Origin: JALZVT01 sp039029135 | GTDB lineage: Bacteria > Pseudomonadota > Gammaproteobacteria > Pseudomonadales > Azotimanducaceae | Assembly: GCA_039029135.1 (NCBI GenBank) | Contig: JBCCGT010000027.1 | Coordinates: 1 to 64,000, forward strand | Direction: 5' to 3' | Length of the DNA stretch: 64,000 bases | Part shown: positions 54,530 through 63,110 of the stretch, piece after piece | Position numbering within the stretch: the first letter of the stretch is position 1 | Layout of the letters: each line of letters begins with the position of its first letter | Notes under the pieces: generated by a model | Databases searched by the model: none | What the model was told of the DNA's origin: nothing | Seen by the model: the letters and a program-made list of their open reading frames with translations, nothing else | Made by a program: the position numbers and the translations under genes

Positions 54530-54910
54530 ATGAGCGAGGTTTCCATAGAGCACGTCAACGTCACCGTGGCGGATCCCAAAGCGACGGCCGGAATGCTGTG
54601 TCGGCTGTTCGACTGGCAGGTGCGCTGGCACGGACCATCGCAGCTCGGCGGCTACACCTATCACGTCGGCGGCGAACAGAGCTACGTCGCGGTTTACACC
54701 ACGGGTTCGGAACTGGCTACGGTGGCGAAGGGTCCCTACATCCGCTGCCTGAATCACATCGGCATCCAGGTGGATGATCTGGACGCCATCGAGGCGCGGG
54801 TGGTCGCGGAAGGGTTAACGCCCTACAACCACGGCGACTACGAACCCGGCCGACGCTTCTACTTCAACGACGCGGACGACGTGGAATACGAGGTGGTCGC
54901 CTACGGCTGA
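54530..54910 (+). CDS. VOC (glyoxalase/bleomycin-resistance fold) protein, SoxR target
   Basis: 126 residues, two babba units. Putative metal-site residues include His8 (IEHVNVTV), CLNHIGIQV and the terminal YEVVAYG Glu. Such proteins detoxify 2-oxoaldehydes, bind drugs or act as dioxygenases; the sox box indicates a role against redox-active toxins. Strong ribosome site AAGGAG; start at 54530, with an in-frame ATG at 54500 rejected as lacking a site. Confidence 0.88.
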   Translation: MSEVSIEHVNVTVADPKATAGMLCRLFDWQVRWHGPSQLGGYTYHVGGEQSYVAVYTTGSELATVAKGPYIRCLNHIGIQVDDLDAIEARVVAEGLTPYNHGDYEPGRRFYFNDADDVEYEVVAYG

Positions 54911-54962
54911 CGCCGGTCCGGGAACACCGCTCGGCACCCGGCAAGAATGCGAGAAGCGCGGG

Positions 54963-55106
54963 CTAGGGCGCCGTCGTCGCGTTGGTCGCGAGAAACTGCA
55001 GCGTCAGGCCCTCGAACAGTGCCGCAGCACCGGGAACGAATAGAACAGCCAGCGCCGTCAGCACGGCGACGGCGGCACAGGTCTTCAGATAGGTGTTTGT
55101 CGTCAT
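54963..55106 (-). CDS. Small single-span membrane protein
   Basis: 47 residues: a short polar start MTTNTYLKTC, one hydrophobic segment (about 11-31, AAVAVLTALAVLFVPGAAAL) and a polar Thr/Ala tail. A clear ribosome site (TGAGGATT) precedes the ATG. It starts 10 bp after the stop of the unknown membrane protein gene on the same strand, so the two form an operon. No family recognised. It could be a subunit or regulator of its neighbour. Confidence 0.55.
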   Translation of the reverse strand: MTTNTYLKTCAAVAVLTALAVLFVPGAAALFEGLTLQFLATNATTAP

Positions 55107-55116
55107 CTGCTAATCC

Positions 55117-55662
55117 TCAGGCCCGCGGCGCCATCTCAAACAGCCAGATCTCACCCACCTCGACGGCCTTACGAGCCTGGGCGAGATCCTCGGGCGAGGT
55201 ATCGCCCTGGCGGTATTTTTCGGCCATCTTGGCGACCACGCCGTCGATGGCGGGACCCGATGTCAGGCGCTTCAGCTGCCGCGCATAGCGCACGCCCTCG
55301 ATACGCGCGACCGCGAGGCCGTCGCCTTCGTCGGCCACAAAGGCCCAGTTTTTCCAGAGCCTGCCAAGCGTCGAGCGCATGTAGCCGGACGGCACGTAGA
55401 GCTTGCCGTCGCTTTCCATGACGAAGATCCGGCGTGACGTGCCGGTCTCGTCGAGCTGCAGCTCGATGGTGAACACGTCATCCGTGAACCCCCAGTCCGG
55501 ATCCGGGCCCTGATGCAGATCCCCGGACACCAGCTCACCACCGGGAAACAGGATGGAGGGTCCGTCTTCATTGCGCTTGTCGAGGTAGATCGTGAACATG
55601 CCCACCCCGTAGACAAGCACGATCAGGCCGACGACCTGAGCGATCACTTTCAAAATCCTCAT
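55117..55662 (-). CDS. Unknown membrane-anchored protein
   Basis: 181 residues. One N-terminal membrane helix (about 4-26, VIAQVVGLIVLVYGVGMFTI) and a soluble domain, probably periplasmic, with FVMESDGKLYVPSGYMRS and LWKNWAFVADEGDG. The beta-rich pattern faintly recalls split-barrel (DUF385/nitroreductase-like) proteins, but I cannot assign a family. Followed by a 47-residue membrane peptide gene. Function unknown. Confidence 0.75.
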   Translation of the reverse strand: MRILKVIAQVVGLIVLVYGVGMFTIYLDKRNEDGPSILFPGGELVSGDLHQGPDPDWGFTDDVFTIELQLDETGTSRRIFVMESDGKLYVPSGYMRSTLGRLWKNWAFVADEGDGLAVARIEGVRYARQLKRLTSGPAIDGVVAKMAEKYRQGDTSPEDLAQARKAVEVGEIWLFEMAPRA

Positions 55663-55761
55663 CCACCCCTCCCGATGGTTGTTGTTGGGCCGAGGTATAC
55701 CACCTTTGCGACCGCTCGCACCACTCGTTCCACTCGAAGCAAGAGCCGCGCGCAGCCCATG

Positions 55762-55920
55762 TCACGTCCAGCCTCGCGCCTGACTCGATCTATGCCAATC
55801 CGGTAGCTCGCCGCGCAGCAGCTCCCGTCGGTGATCGACGAGCGCAAGCGTGCCGTCCAAATCGAAGACGTAACGGTTTTTGGCTGCGATTCCAAAATCG
55901 ATGCTGCGCTCGGCCGGATG
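55762..55920 (-). pseudogene. HAD-family phosphatase gene remnant
   Basis: The minus strand reads KNRYVFDLDGTLALVDHRR followed by ELLRGELPDW and then, after about 10 unrelated residues, a stop. DxDGT is HAD motif I, and the segment resembles the N-terminus of HAD or polynucleotide-kinase-type phosphatases. There is no start codon in frame and the remaining ~100+ residues are missing. It lies just past the M48 protease gene in an otherwise gene-free 275-bp stretch. Confidence 0.55.
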
Positions 55921-55937
55921 GATATTAGCCCCCGGAG

Positions 55938-57098
55938 TCAGCTGCCCCCGCGTTGCGCCTTGTAGCTCATCGCGTTGCGCACGCGCGATTCAACAGACGG
56001 GTGCGTATAGAACAACAGTTCCTGCAGGGGGTGTGGCCGCGGATCGCGATACTCCGCGGTCTTCACGAGGGCGCCCGCCAGCGCTTCGCTCAGGTGGGTT
56101 GTTTGTAGTGAATAATCGTCGGCCTCGCGCTCACCGACGCGGGTCAGGGCATTGTTGATGGGCAGCGTCAGCGTACTGAACAGCGAGACGATGAACAGCA
56201 GGACGGGCAGGCTTCGCGCGTCGGCGAGCGGCACTTCGCAGGCGAAGCGACGCGCGAACCAGGGATAGGTACGGTCGGCCACGAAGAACAGAATGATCGC
56301 CAGCAGCGGCAGCACGATGACGCTGCGCCATACGTGGCCGAGAACGTAATGCCCGATCTCATGTCCGGTCACCGCAATCACCTCGTCTAGCGAGGCGTCC
56401 TTCAGTGCGACGTCCGAGATGGCGATGCGCGCCGCACCGCCGAGCCCGGCAACGTTGGCCGTGAAGTTGTTCGATTGCCGCGAGCCGTCGTAAACGAAGA
56501 TGCGATCGGCGGGGATGCCCGCGGCGGCGGCCTGCAGCTCCAGCGCGTCACGCACATCGCCCGCGGGCAGCGGCTCGTAGTCGTTGAAGATCGGCATGAT
56601 GACGGTGGGCGCGAGCAGCTGCACGGCGACGATCGCAGCCGCCGCCAGGCCGCCGGACCACAGCCACCATAGTCGCCCGGCACGACGGATCAGCGCATAG
56701 ACCCCGAGAAAAAACAGGCCGCCGAAAACCGCGCCGATCAGCGTGCCCTGCAGGTCCTGCAACAGAAAGTCCGCCAGCGGCTGGCTGGAGAGCCCATAGC
56801 TGTGTTCGCGAGCCCAGTTCGCGTACAGCGAGTAGGGCAGAAACAGCAGCGAGCTGATGACGAGAAACACAACACAGGTGATGAAGGTGCCAAGCACCAC
56901 GCGTTTGCCAAGCCGCACGGCAAGCCGGTCTAGAACGCCGGATCGGATGACGAGCCAGGTAACGAGCAGCGTGACGACGAGTTCGGCCAGCAGCAGCCAG
57001 TGGTTGCCGGCGGTGTAGCTGGCCGCGCGCGCCAGCGCATCCGCGCCGAGGCCGTCGATGTAGGCGGCCGTCGCGGACTCAACGTCTAGACTCGCCAT
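55938..57098 (-). CDS. M48-family membrane zinc metallopeptidase (Ste24-like)
   Basis: 386 residues with about seven membrane helices. Zinc motif HEIGH at 246-250 (VTGHEIGHYVLGH), third ligand Glu in GEREADDYS, and an N-terminal M48_N region (YSLYANWAREHSYGLSSQPL). Resembles CAAX prenyl protease Ste24 more than the shorter HtpX. Likely membrane-protein quality control. The start overlaps the dcd stop (TGATG). Confidence 0.9.
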   Translation of the reverse strand: MASLDVESATAAYIDGLGADALARAASYTAGNHWLLLAELVVTLLVTWLVIRSGVLDRLAVRLGKRVVLGTFITCVVFLVISSLLFLPYSLYANWAREHSYGLSSQPLADFLLQDLQGTLIGAVFGGLFFLGVYALIRRAGRLWWLWSGGLAAAAIVAVQLLAPTVIMPIFNDYEPLPAGDVRDALELQAAAAGIPADRIFVYDGSRQSNNFTANVAGLGGAARIAISDVALKDASLDEVIAVTGHEIGHYVLGHVWRSVIVLPLLAIILFFVADRTYPWFARRFACEVPLADARSLPVLLFIVSLFSTLTLPINNALTRVGEREADDYSLQTTHLSEALAGALVKTAEYRDPRPHPLQELLFYTHPSVESRVRNAMSYKAQRGGS

Positions 57099-57664
57099 CA
57101 GGATCTCGGCAGCGTGACGCCGCGCTGCCCCTGGTACTTGCCGCCGCGGGACTTGTAGGTGACCTCACAGGCCTCGTCCGACTGGAAGAACAACATCTGC
57201 GCGACGCCTTCGCCGGCGTAGATCTTCGCAGGCAGGTTGGTCGTGTTGGAAAACTCCAGCGTCACATGCCCTTCCCACTCGGGCTCGAGCGGCGTGACGT
57301 TGACGATGATGCCGCAGCGCGCATAAGTGGATTTGCCAACGCAGACGACGAGCACGTCGGAGGGAATGCGGAAATACTCAACCGTGCTCGCGAGCGCAAA
57401 AGAGTTTGGCGGAATGATGCACTGGTCGTCTTCGATGTCGACGAAGCTGCGTTCGTCGAAATGCTTCGGATCGACCGTCGCCGAGTGAATGTTGGTGAAG
57501 ATCTTGAACTCGCGCGAGCAGCGCACGTCGTAGCCGTAGCTCGAGGTACCGTAAGAGATCAGCTTGCGGCCGTCGGACTCGCGCACCTGCCCGTCTACGA
57601 ACGGCTCGATCATGCCGTCCTGCGTTGCACGCTCGCGGATCCAGCGGTCGGATTTAATGGTCAT
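57098..57664 (-). CDS. dcd: dCTP deaminase
   Basis: 188 residues; converts dCTP to dUTP for thymidylate synthesis. Marks: SYGTSSYGYDVRCSREF, KSTYARCGIIVNVTPLEPEW and the catalytic Glu in PLEPEWEGHVTLEFSN, plus AGEGVAQMLFF. Start ATG at 57664 begins TIKSDRWIRERA, as in homologues. It follows mrp by 67 bp and is coupled to the protease gene; dcd beside mrp is a conserved pairing. Confidence 0.95.
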   Translation of the reverse strand: MTIKSDRWIRERATQDGMIEPFVDGQVRESDGRKLISYGTSSYGYDVRCSREFKIFTNIHSATVDPKHFDERSFVDIEDDQCIIPPNSFALASTVEYFRIPSDVLVVCVGKSTYARCGIIVNVTPLEPEWEGHVTLEFSNTTNLPAKIYAGEGVAQMLFFQSDEACEVTYKSRGGKYQGQRGVTLPRS

Positions 57665-57731
57665 GCGCGTCGGTCCTGAAGTCCGTGAATCTTGATGAAG
57701 AAGATCGGTTGCTTTGGCGGCTTCGCCAAAG

Positions 57732-58769
57732 TTAGTCGTCGGCGAAGCGAATGGTCGGCGCGGCGCTCTTATCGGCCTGCTGCCACAGGCGCGCGGCGAG
57801 ATGGCGTGCCGCGTCCCGATAAAGCGCGCTGACGGCACTGTCCGGATCGGCCGCCACGCTGGGCGTACCGGAATCCGCCAGCTCGCGAATCGATATGTCC
57901 AGCGGCAGGGCGCCTAAGAGCACCTGATCGTACTCGGCCGCGATGCGTGCGGCCCCGCCCTCGCCAAAGATGTGCGACTGATGGCCGCAGCTAGGGCACA
58001 GGTGCACGCTCATGTTCTCCAAAACCCCCAGCACCGGAATATCGACCTTGGCAAACATCTCGATGGCCTTCTTGGCGTCCAGCAGCGCAATGTCCTGGGG
58101 CGTGGTGACGATGACGGCCCCAGAGACCGGCACGCTCTGGGACAGGGTGAGCTGGATGTCGCCGGTACCCGGCGGCATATCGACGATCAGATAATCGAGA
58201 TCAGACCACTCCGTCTGATTGATGAGCTGCTGCAGGGCGCCGGAAGCCATGGGGCCGCGCCACACCATTGGCGTCTTGTCGGTGACGAGGAAGCTCATCG
58301 ACATCGCCTTCAGGCCCAGCGCCTTGATCGGCACGAAGCGATTGCCGTCCCGGACCTCGGGGCGGCGATCGCTGGGCACCCCCAGCATCATGCCCAGGCT
58401 GGGACCATAAATGTCGGCATCGAGCAGGCCGACCTTGGCGCCCTCCGCCGACAGCGCGAGCGCCATGTTGACGGCGGTGGTCGACTTGCCGACCCCGCCC
58501 TTGCCGGAGGCGACGGCGATGACGTGCTGTACGCCGGGGACGGTCTTGCCCGCGCGGCCGCCGGGAGGCACTTCGAATTTCAGATCTACTGCCACGCCCG
58601 GTTCCAACCGCTCGCTGAGCTGCGCGGCGAGCCCCTCGGCCAGCCCCGCGCTCGGATAGCCCAGCGTGACCGTCGCGCGGCCGGCCGCCGGTTCCACCCG
58701 CGCGCCCAGCTCGCCCCAGGAAACGTCCAGGTAGGGATCAACGAAGTCGGTCAGAGAGCCAGCGGTCAT
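57732..58769 (-). CDS. mrp: Iron-sulfur cluster carrier Mrp/ApbC
   Basis: 345 residues. N-terminal MIP18-like domain (about 1-80), then a ParA-type NTPase with deviant Walker A ASGKGGVGKST, DMPPGTGDIQLTL, and the cluster-binding CxxC in HLCPSCGHQ. Transfers Fe-S clusters to apoproteins. Divergent from metG across 199 bp, the classic arrangement in gammaproteobacteria. Start ATG at 58769; upstream reading frame is unsupported. Confidence 0.95.
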   Translation of the reverse strand: MTAGSLTDFVDPYLDVSWGELGARVEPAAGRATVTLGYPSAGLAEGLAAQLSERLEPGVAVDLKFEVPPGGRAGKTVPGVQHVIAVASGKGGVGKSTTAVNMALALSAEGAKVGLLDADIYGPSLGMMLGVPSDRRPEVRDGNRFVPIKALGLKAMSMSFLVTDKTPMVWRGPMASGALQQLINQTEWSDLDYLIVDMPPGTGDIQLTLSQSVPVSGAVIVTTPQDIALLDAKKAIEMFAKVDIPVLGVLENMSVHLCPSCGHQSHIFGEGGAARIAAEYDQVLLGALPLDISIRELADSGTPSVAADPDSAVSALYRDAARHLAARLWQQADKSAAPTIRFADD

Positions 58770-58968
58770 GTCGGTATCCTGTACACGGGCAACAGCGGTA
58801 GTCAGGTCTGCGCGGCCGGGCATTATAGGGCGCAACGGCCACCAAATCCGCCCTCGCCGGCGCGGCGCCGGTCCCGCGGGTCCGGCAAGACGACCGCCCG
58901 CGCAGATGCATTGCCGGCAGGCGCCGGTTATAGTCCCGGCCCGATCGAGCCGCCCCGCAAACGACGCC

Positions 58969-61017
58969 ATGAGCACCGCAAAACGCCGCATTCTGGTTAC
59001 CAGCGCGCTGCCCAATGCCAACGGTCCAATCCACATGGGCCACCTGCTGGAACACATTCAGACCGACATCTGGGTGCGCTTTCAGCGGCTGCGGGGGCAT
59101 GCCTGCCACTACGTGTGCGCCGACGACACCCACGGCACCGCGACCATGCTGCGCGCCGAGGAGCGCGGCATCGACGCCGAGACCCTGATCGAGGAAGTGC
59201 GCCAGGAGCACGCCCGCGACTTTGCGGACTTTGGCGTCGCCCACGACCTGTACTACTCGACCCATTCGGACGAGAACCAGGAGCTTGCGGAGCTGATCTT
59301 TAACCGCTGCCAGAAGGCTGGGCTGATCTTTACCCGCGCGGTCGAGCAGCTATACGACCCCGAACGCGAGCTGTTCCTGGCCGATCGCTTCGTCGTAGGC
59401 AACTGCCCGAACTGCAAGGCCGCGGATCAGTACGGCGACAACTGCGAGGTGTGCGGCGCGACCTATGCCGCGATCGACCTCGGCGAGCCGCGCTCGAAGC
59501 TCTCAGGTGCTACGCCGGTATTGAAAGAGTCGGAGCACTACTTCTTCGACCTGCCGCAGAAGGCCGACTTCCTGCGCGCCTGGACGACTTCCGGCACGCT
59601 GCAGAGCGAGGTCGCCAACAAGCTGAAGGAGTGGCTCGACGCGGGACTCAAGCCCTGGGACATCTCGCGCGATGCGCCCTACTTCGGTTTTCTGATTCCG
59701 GGTACCACCGACAAGTACTTCTACGTCTGGCTGGATGCGCCCATCGGCTACATGGCGGCATTCCGTGCCTACACGAAGCAGCACAACGACATTGTCTTCG
59801 ACGACTTCTGGCAGCCGACGCAAGCAGCCGAGACTGAGGTGCACCACTTCATCGGCAAGGACATCATTAACTTTCATGGCCTGTTCTGGCCCGCGATGCT
59901 CGACACCGCCGGCTTCCGCACGCCGACCCGGCTGCATACCCACGGCTTCATCACCGTCGGCGGCAGCAAGATGTCCAAGAGCCGCGGCCTGTTCGTAAAC
60001 GCACGCACCTATCTCGATCACCTCGATCCCGAGTACCTGCGCTATTACTACGCGACCAAGCTGGCCGCCAACACCGACGACCTCGAGATCAACATGGACG
60101 ACTTCGTCGCCCGGGTGAACTCAGATTTGGTCGGCAAGGTGGTCAACATCGCCAGCCGCTGCGCCGGCTTCATCAACAAGCAGTACGACGGCGTGCTGGC
60201 GCCCGAGCCGGTCACCGACGAGGACCGCGAGCTGTGGCAGCGCTTCGTCGACGCGAGCGAGCCGATCGCCGAGCACTTCGATGCCGGCAACTACAACCGC
60301 GCCGTCCGTGAGATCGCGGCGCTGGCCGATCTCGCCAACCAGTACATCGCCGAGCACGCCCCCTGGGCCGCGATCAAGGACGACGAGCGCAAGCACACCG
60401 TGCAGCCGGTGTGCAGCCTGGGCATCAATTTGTTTAGGGTGCTGATCATCTACCTCAAGCCGATCCTGCCGAACCTTGTGGAGCGCGCCGAGGCCTTCTT
60501 GAACCAGGGGCCGCTGCACTGGCACGACCAGCCCGGGTATCTGGGCGCGGTACAGATCGCGGCATTCAAGCCGCTGCTGACGCGGCTGGAAACCAAGGCC
60601 GTCGAGAAAATGCTAGACGCCGCCGAGGCGGAGTCGGGCAGCCAGACCGCCGACCCGACCGAGCCCGTCGACGCCGCCGAGTCAGCAGACCCCACACTCA
60701 GCATCGATGACTTTCTGAAGGTGCAACTGCGCGTCGCGCGCATTACCGCGGCCGAGGCGGTCGAGGGCGCGGACAAGCTGCTGCAGCTCACGCTCGACGT
60801 CGGCGATCACCAGCGCAGCGTGTTTTCGGGCATCAAAGCCGCCTACGCGCCCGAGGATCTCGTCGGCCGACTCACCGTCGTGGTCGCCAACCTCGCGCCG
60901 CGCAAGATGCGTTTTGGTGTCTCGGAAGGCATGGTGCTGGCCGCTGGCCCGGGGGGAGCCGATATTTTTCTCCTCGCACCCGACAGCGGCGCCGAACCCG
61001 GCATGGAAGTGCGCTAG
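58969..61017 (+). CDS. metG: Methionyl-tRNA synthetase
   Basis: 682 residues, class I. HIGH-type PIHMGHLLEHI, a zinc knuckle CPNC...CEVC, GSKMSKSRG (KMSKS), the anticodon-binding helical domain, and a C-terminal tRNA-binding (EMAP/Trbp111) domain from about residue 580 (IDDFLKVQLRVARI). A Ser/Asp/Glu-rich linker precedes that domain. Start ATG 58969 begins AKRRILVTSALPNANG. Confidence 0.97.
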   Translation: MSTAKRRILVTSALPNANGPIHMGHLLEHIQTDIWVRFQRLRGHACHYVCADDTHGTATMLRAEERGIDAETLIEEVRQEHARDFADFGVAHDLYYSTHSDENQELAELIFNRCQKAGLIFTRAVEQLYDPERELFLADRFVVGNCPNCKAADQYGDNCEVCGATYAAIDLGEPRSKLSGATPVLKESEHYFFDLPQKADFLRAWTTSGTLQSEVANKLKEWLDAGLKPWDISRDAPYFGFLIPGTTDKYFYVWLDAPIGYMAAFRAYTKQHNDIVFDDFWQPTQAAETEVHHFIGKDIINFHGLFWPAMLDTAGFRTPTRLHTHGFITVGGSKMSKSRGLFVNARTYLDHLDPEYLRYYYATKLAANTDDLEINMDDFVARVNSDLVGKVVNIASRCAGFINKQYDGVLAPEPVTDEDRELWQRFVDASEPIAEHFDAGNYNRAVREIAALADLANQYIAEHAPWAAIKDDERKHTVQPVCSLGINLFRVLIIYLKPILPNLVERAEAFLNQGPLHWHDQPGYLGAVQIAAFKPLLTRLETKAVEKMLDAAEAESGSQTADPTEPVDAAESADPTLSIDDFLKVQLRVARITAAEAVEGADKLLQLTLDVGDHQRSVFSGIKAAYAPEDLVGRLTVVVANLAPRKMRFGVSEGMVLAAGPGGADIFLLAPDSGAEPGMEVR

Positions 61018-61093
61018 GCGATTTGGCGGGGTTCCAACCCAGGCTAGCCAGCCGCTGCCCGCCTGCCACCAGCACGCGGCAGGCGGGACCGCG

Positions 61094-61735
61094 ATGAACA
61101 AAGACAAACGCACTGAGATCTTCTCGCGCTGGCGCGCCGCGAATCCGCACCCGACAACCGAACTCGAATACAGCAGCAACTTCGAGCTGTTGATCAGCGT
61201 GATCCTCTCCGCCCAGGCGACCGACGTGTCCGTCAACAAGGCGACGCGTGGTCTCTATGCGGTCGCGAACACGCCAGCGGACATTCTCCGGCTCGGGCTG
61301 CGCGGCCTGAAGAAACACATCAAGACGATCGGCCTGTACAACGCCAAGGCCGCAAACATCTTGAAGACCTGCAAGGCGCTGATCGACGCGCACGACGGCG
61401 AGGTGCCCGACGAGCGCGCGGCGCTGGAGGCCCTGCCGGGTGTGGGCCGCAAGACGGCGAACGTCGTGCTGAACACCGCGTTCGGCCAGCCGACGATGGC
61501 CGTCGACACCCACATCTTTCGACTGAGCAACCGCATCGGGTTAGCGCCAGGCAAGAACGTTCGCCAGGTCGAGGACAAGCTACTGCGCCTGACGCCGAAG
61601 GAGTTCCTGGTGGACGCGCACCACTGGCTGATCCTGCACGGCCGCTATGTATGCACCGCGCGCAAGCCCAAATGCGGCAGCTGTCTGATCGAGGATCTGT
61701 GCGAGTACAAGGACAAGACGGAGCCCGCCGGCTAA
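61094..61735 (+). CDS. nth: Endonuclease III
   Basis: 213 residues; DNA glycosylase/AP lyase removing oxidised pyrimidines. Helix-hairpin-helix LPGVGRKTANVVL with the catalytic Lys, AVDTHIFRLSNR with the catalytic Asp, and the [4Fe-4S] pattern C-x6-C-x2-C-x5-C at the C-terminus. The ATG at 61094 begins MNKDKRTEIFSRW. In Pseudomonas the rnf electron-transport genes separate metG and nth; here they are only 76 bp apart. Confidence 0.97.
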   Translation: MNKDKRTEIFSRWRAANPHPTTELEYSSNFELLISVILSAQATDVSVNKATRGLYAVANTPADILRLGLRGLKKHIKTIGLYNAKAANILKTCKALIDAHDGEVPDERAALEALPGVGRKTANVVLNTAFGQPTMAVDTHIFRLSNRIGLAPGKNVRQVEDKLLRLTPKEFLVDAHHWLILHGRYVCTARKPKCGSCLIEDLCEYKDKTEPAG

Positions 61736-61795
61736 GGGACAGACGCGACTCCGCACGATCGAGCACGGGCGGCCGGTAGGCCGCTCGCTACCGCG

Positions 61796-62989
61796 CTAAG
61801 CGCCCTTCAGTGTGGCGTGCAGCGCATCGCAGAAGTATTCGAGGTTACCGGCATTCAGCCCACACAGATTCATGCGAGTGGAATCGAGCATGTAGATGCC
61901 GTAGTTCGCCCGCAGCGCCAGCACCTCGTCGAGAGCGATGCCCAGATTCGAAAACATGCCGTTCTGTTCGGCAATAAATTCGAAATCGTGGCCCAGCTCG
62001 CGCAGCCGATCGGCCAGCGCGCGACGGACACCGGACACGCGCGCCTGCATCTGAGCAAGCTCCGCCTGCCAGCTTTCCGTGAGCGCCGCGTCGTTCAGGA
62101 TCGTGGCCACGACCGCGCCGCCGTGCGCCGGGGGCATCGAATAACTGCGGCGCGCCGCCGTCAGCACGTGGCTCTGGCCTGCAGAAGCCGTCTGGGGGTC
62201 CGCGCCGAGCACCATCAGCGCACCCGTGCGCTCGCGATACAGGCCGAAGTTCTTCGAACAGGATGCCGAGATCAGCGCCTCCGGAACGCGCGCCACCATC
62301 TCGCGCACGCCCGCCACGTCTTCGTCGAGCCCGACGCCGAGTCCCTGGTAGGCGACATCGATGAAGGGGATCAGGCCAACGCGCAGGATCAGATCGGTCA
62401 GCTCACCCCAATGCTGCGCGCTGAGGTCCGCGCCCGTCGGGTTGTGACAGCAGCCGTGCACAAGCACGACGTCGCCCCGCTGGGCCGCCTCCAGAGCCGA
62501 GCACATGCCCTCGAAGTCGACGGCGCCGCTCGCGGCATCGTAGTAGGGATAGGTCAAGAGTTCATGGCCCGCGCCGAGCATCAGCGGCTGATGATTCGGC
62601 CAGGTCGGCGTGGACAGCCAGACGCGCGCCTGCGGGTTGGCGACGCGGATCAGCTCGGCACCCATGCGCAGCGCGCCACAGCCGCCAGGGGTTTGCACCG
62701 ACGCGACCCGCGCGCCGAGCTCGGCGCGCAGCGTCGATCCCAGCATCAGCGCCTCGACCCCGGCGTTGAACGCGGCGACACCGACCATCGGCAGATATTT
62801 CTTGCTGTCGCCGAGCTCTGCGAGCTGCTGTTCCGCCTGCTGCACCGCGGCCATGATCGGCGTGTCGGCGGACTCGTCCTGGTAGATTCCGACACCGAGG
62901 TTGATCTTGTTCGGGTTCGTATCGGCCACGAACACGTCGGTCAGCCCGAGGATGGGGTCAGGCGGCAGCGATTCCAGATTGTCGAGCAT
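61796..62989 (-). CDS. Aspartate/aromatic aminotransferase
   Basis: 397 residues, PLP fold type I, subgroup I-alpha (AspC/TyrB). PLP lysine in SASCSKNFGLYRERTG, aspartate in IPFIDVAYQGLG, Arg in STRMNLCGLN for the alpha-carboxylate, and the N-terminal GVGIYQDE. It interconverts aspartate or aromatic amino acids with 2-oxo acids, so it could complete phenylalanine and tyrosine synthesis after PheA/TyrA. Symbol withheld because AspC and TyrB cannot be separated by eye. Single gene, divergent from the MFS gene. Confidence 0.93.
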   Translation of the reverse strand: MLDNLESLPPDPILGLTDVFVADTNPNKINLGVGIYQDESADTPIMAAVQQAEQQLAELGDSKKYLPMVGVAAFNAGVEALMLGSTLRAELGARVASVQTPGGCGALRMGAELIRVANPQARVWLSTPTWPNHQPLMLGAGHELLTYPYYDAASGAVDFEGMCSALEAAQRGDVVLVHGCCHNPTGADLSAQHWGELTDLILRVGLIPFIDVAYQGLGVGLDEDVAGVREMVARVPEALISASCSKNFGLYRERTGALMVLGADPQTASAGQSHVLTAARRSYSMPPAHGGAVVATILNDAALTESWQAELAQMQARVSGVRRALADRLRELGHDFEFIAEQNGMFSNLGIALDEVLALRANYGIYMLDSTRMNLCGLNAGNLEYFCDALHATLKGA

Positions 62990-63071
62990 GGCGACTGGGA
63001 ACTCTCAAGCGGTCAACGATGGCGCGGAGTATAGCCGCGGGACGCACGGCGTTTCCCGCTCGCTGCGAAAA

Positions 63072-63096
63072 GGGACACAATGGATCGTTTTGTCCC
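63072..63096. promoter_or_regulatory. Inverted repeat upstream of the MFS gene
   Basis: Arms GGGACACAA (63072-63080) and TTTTGTCCC (63088-63096) match at eight of nine pairs, with a 7-nt centre. It ends 14 bp before the MFS start and lies within the divergent promoter region. Candidate operator or leader hairpin. Confidence 0.4.
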
Positions 63097-63110
63097 CACG
63101 GCGTCTGACC

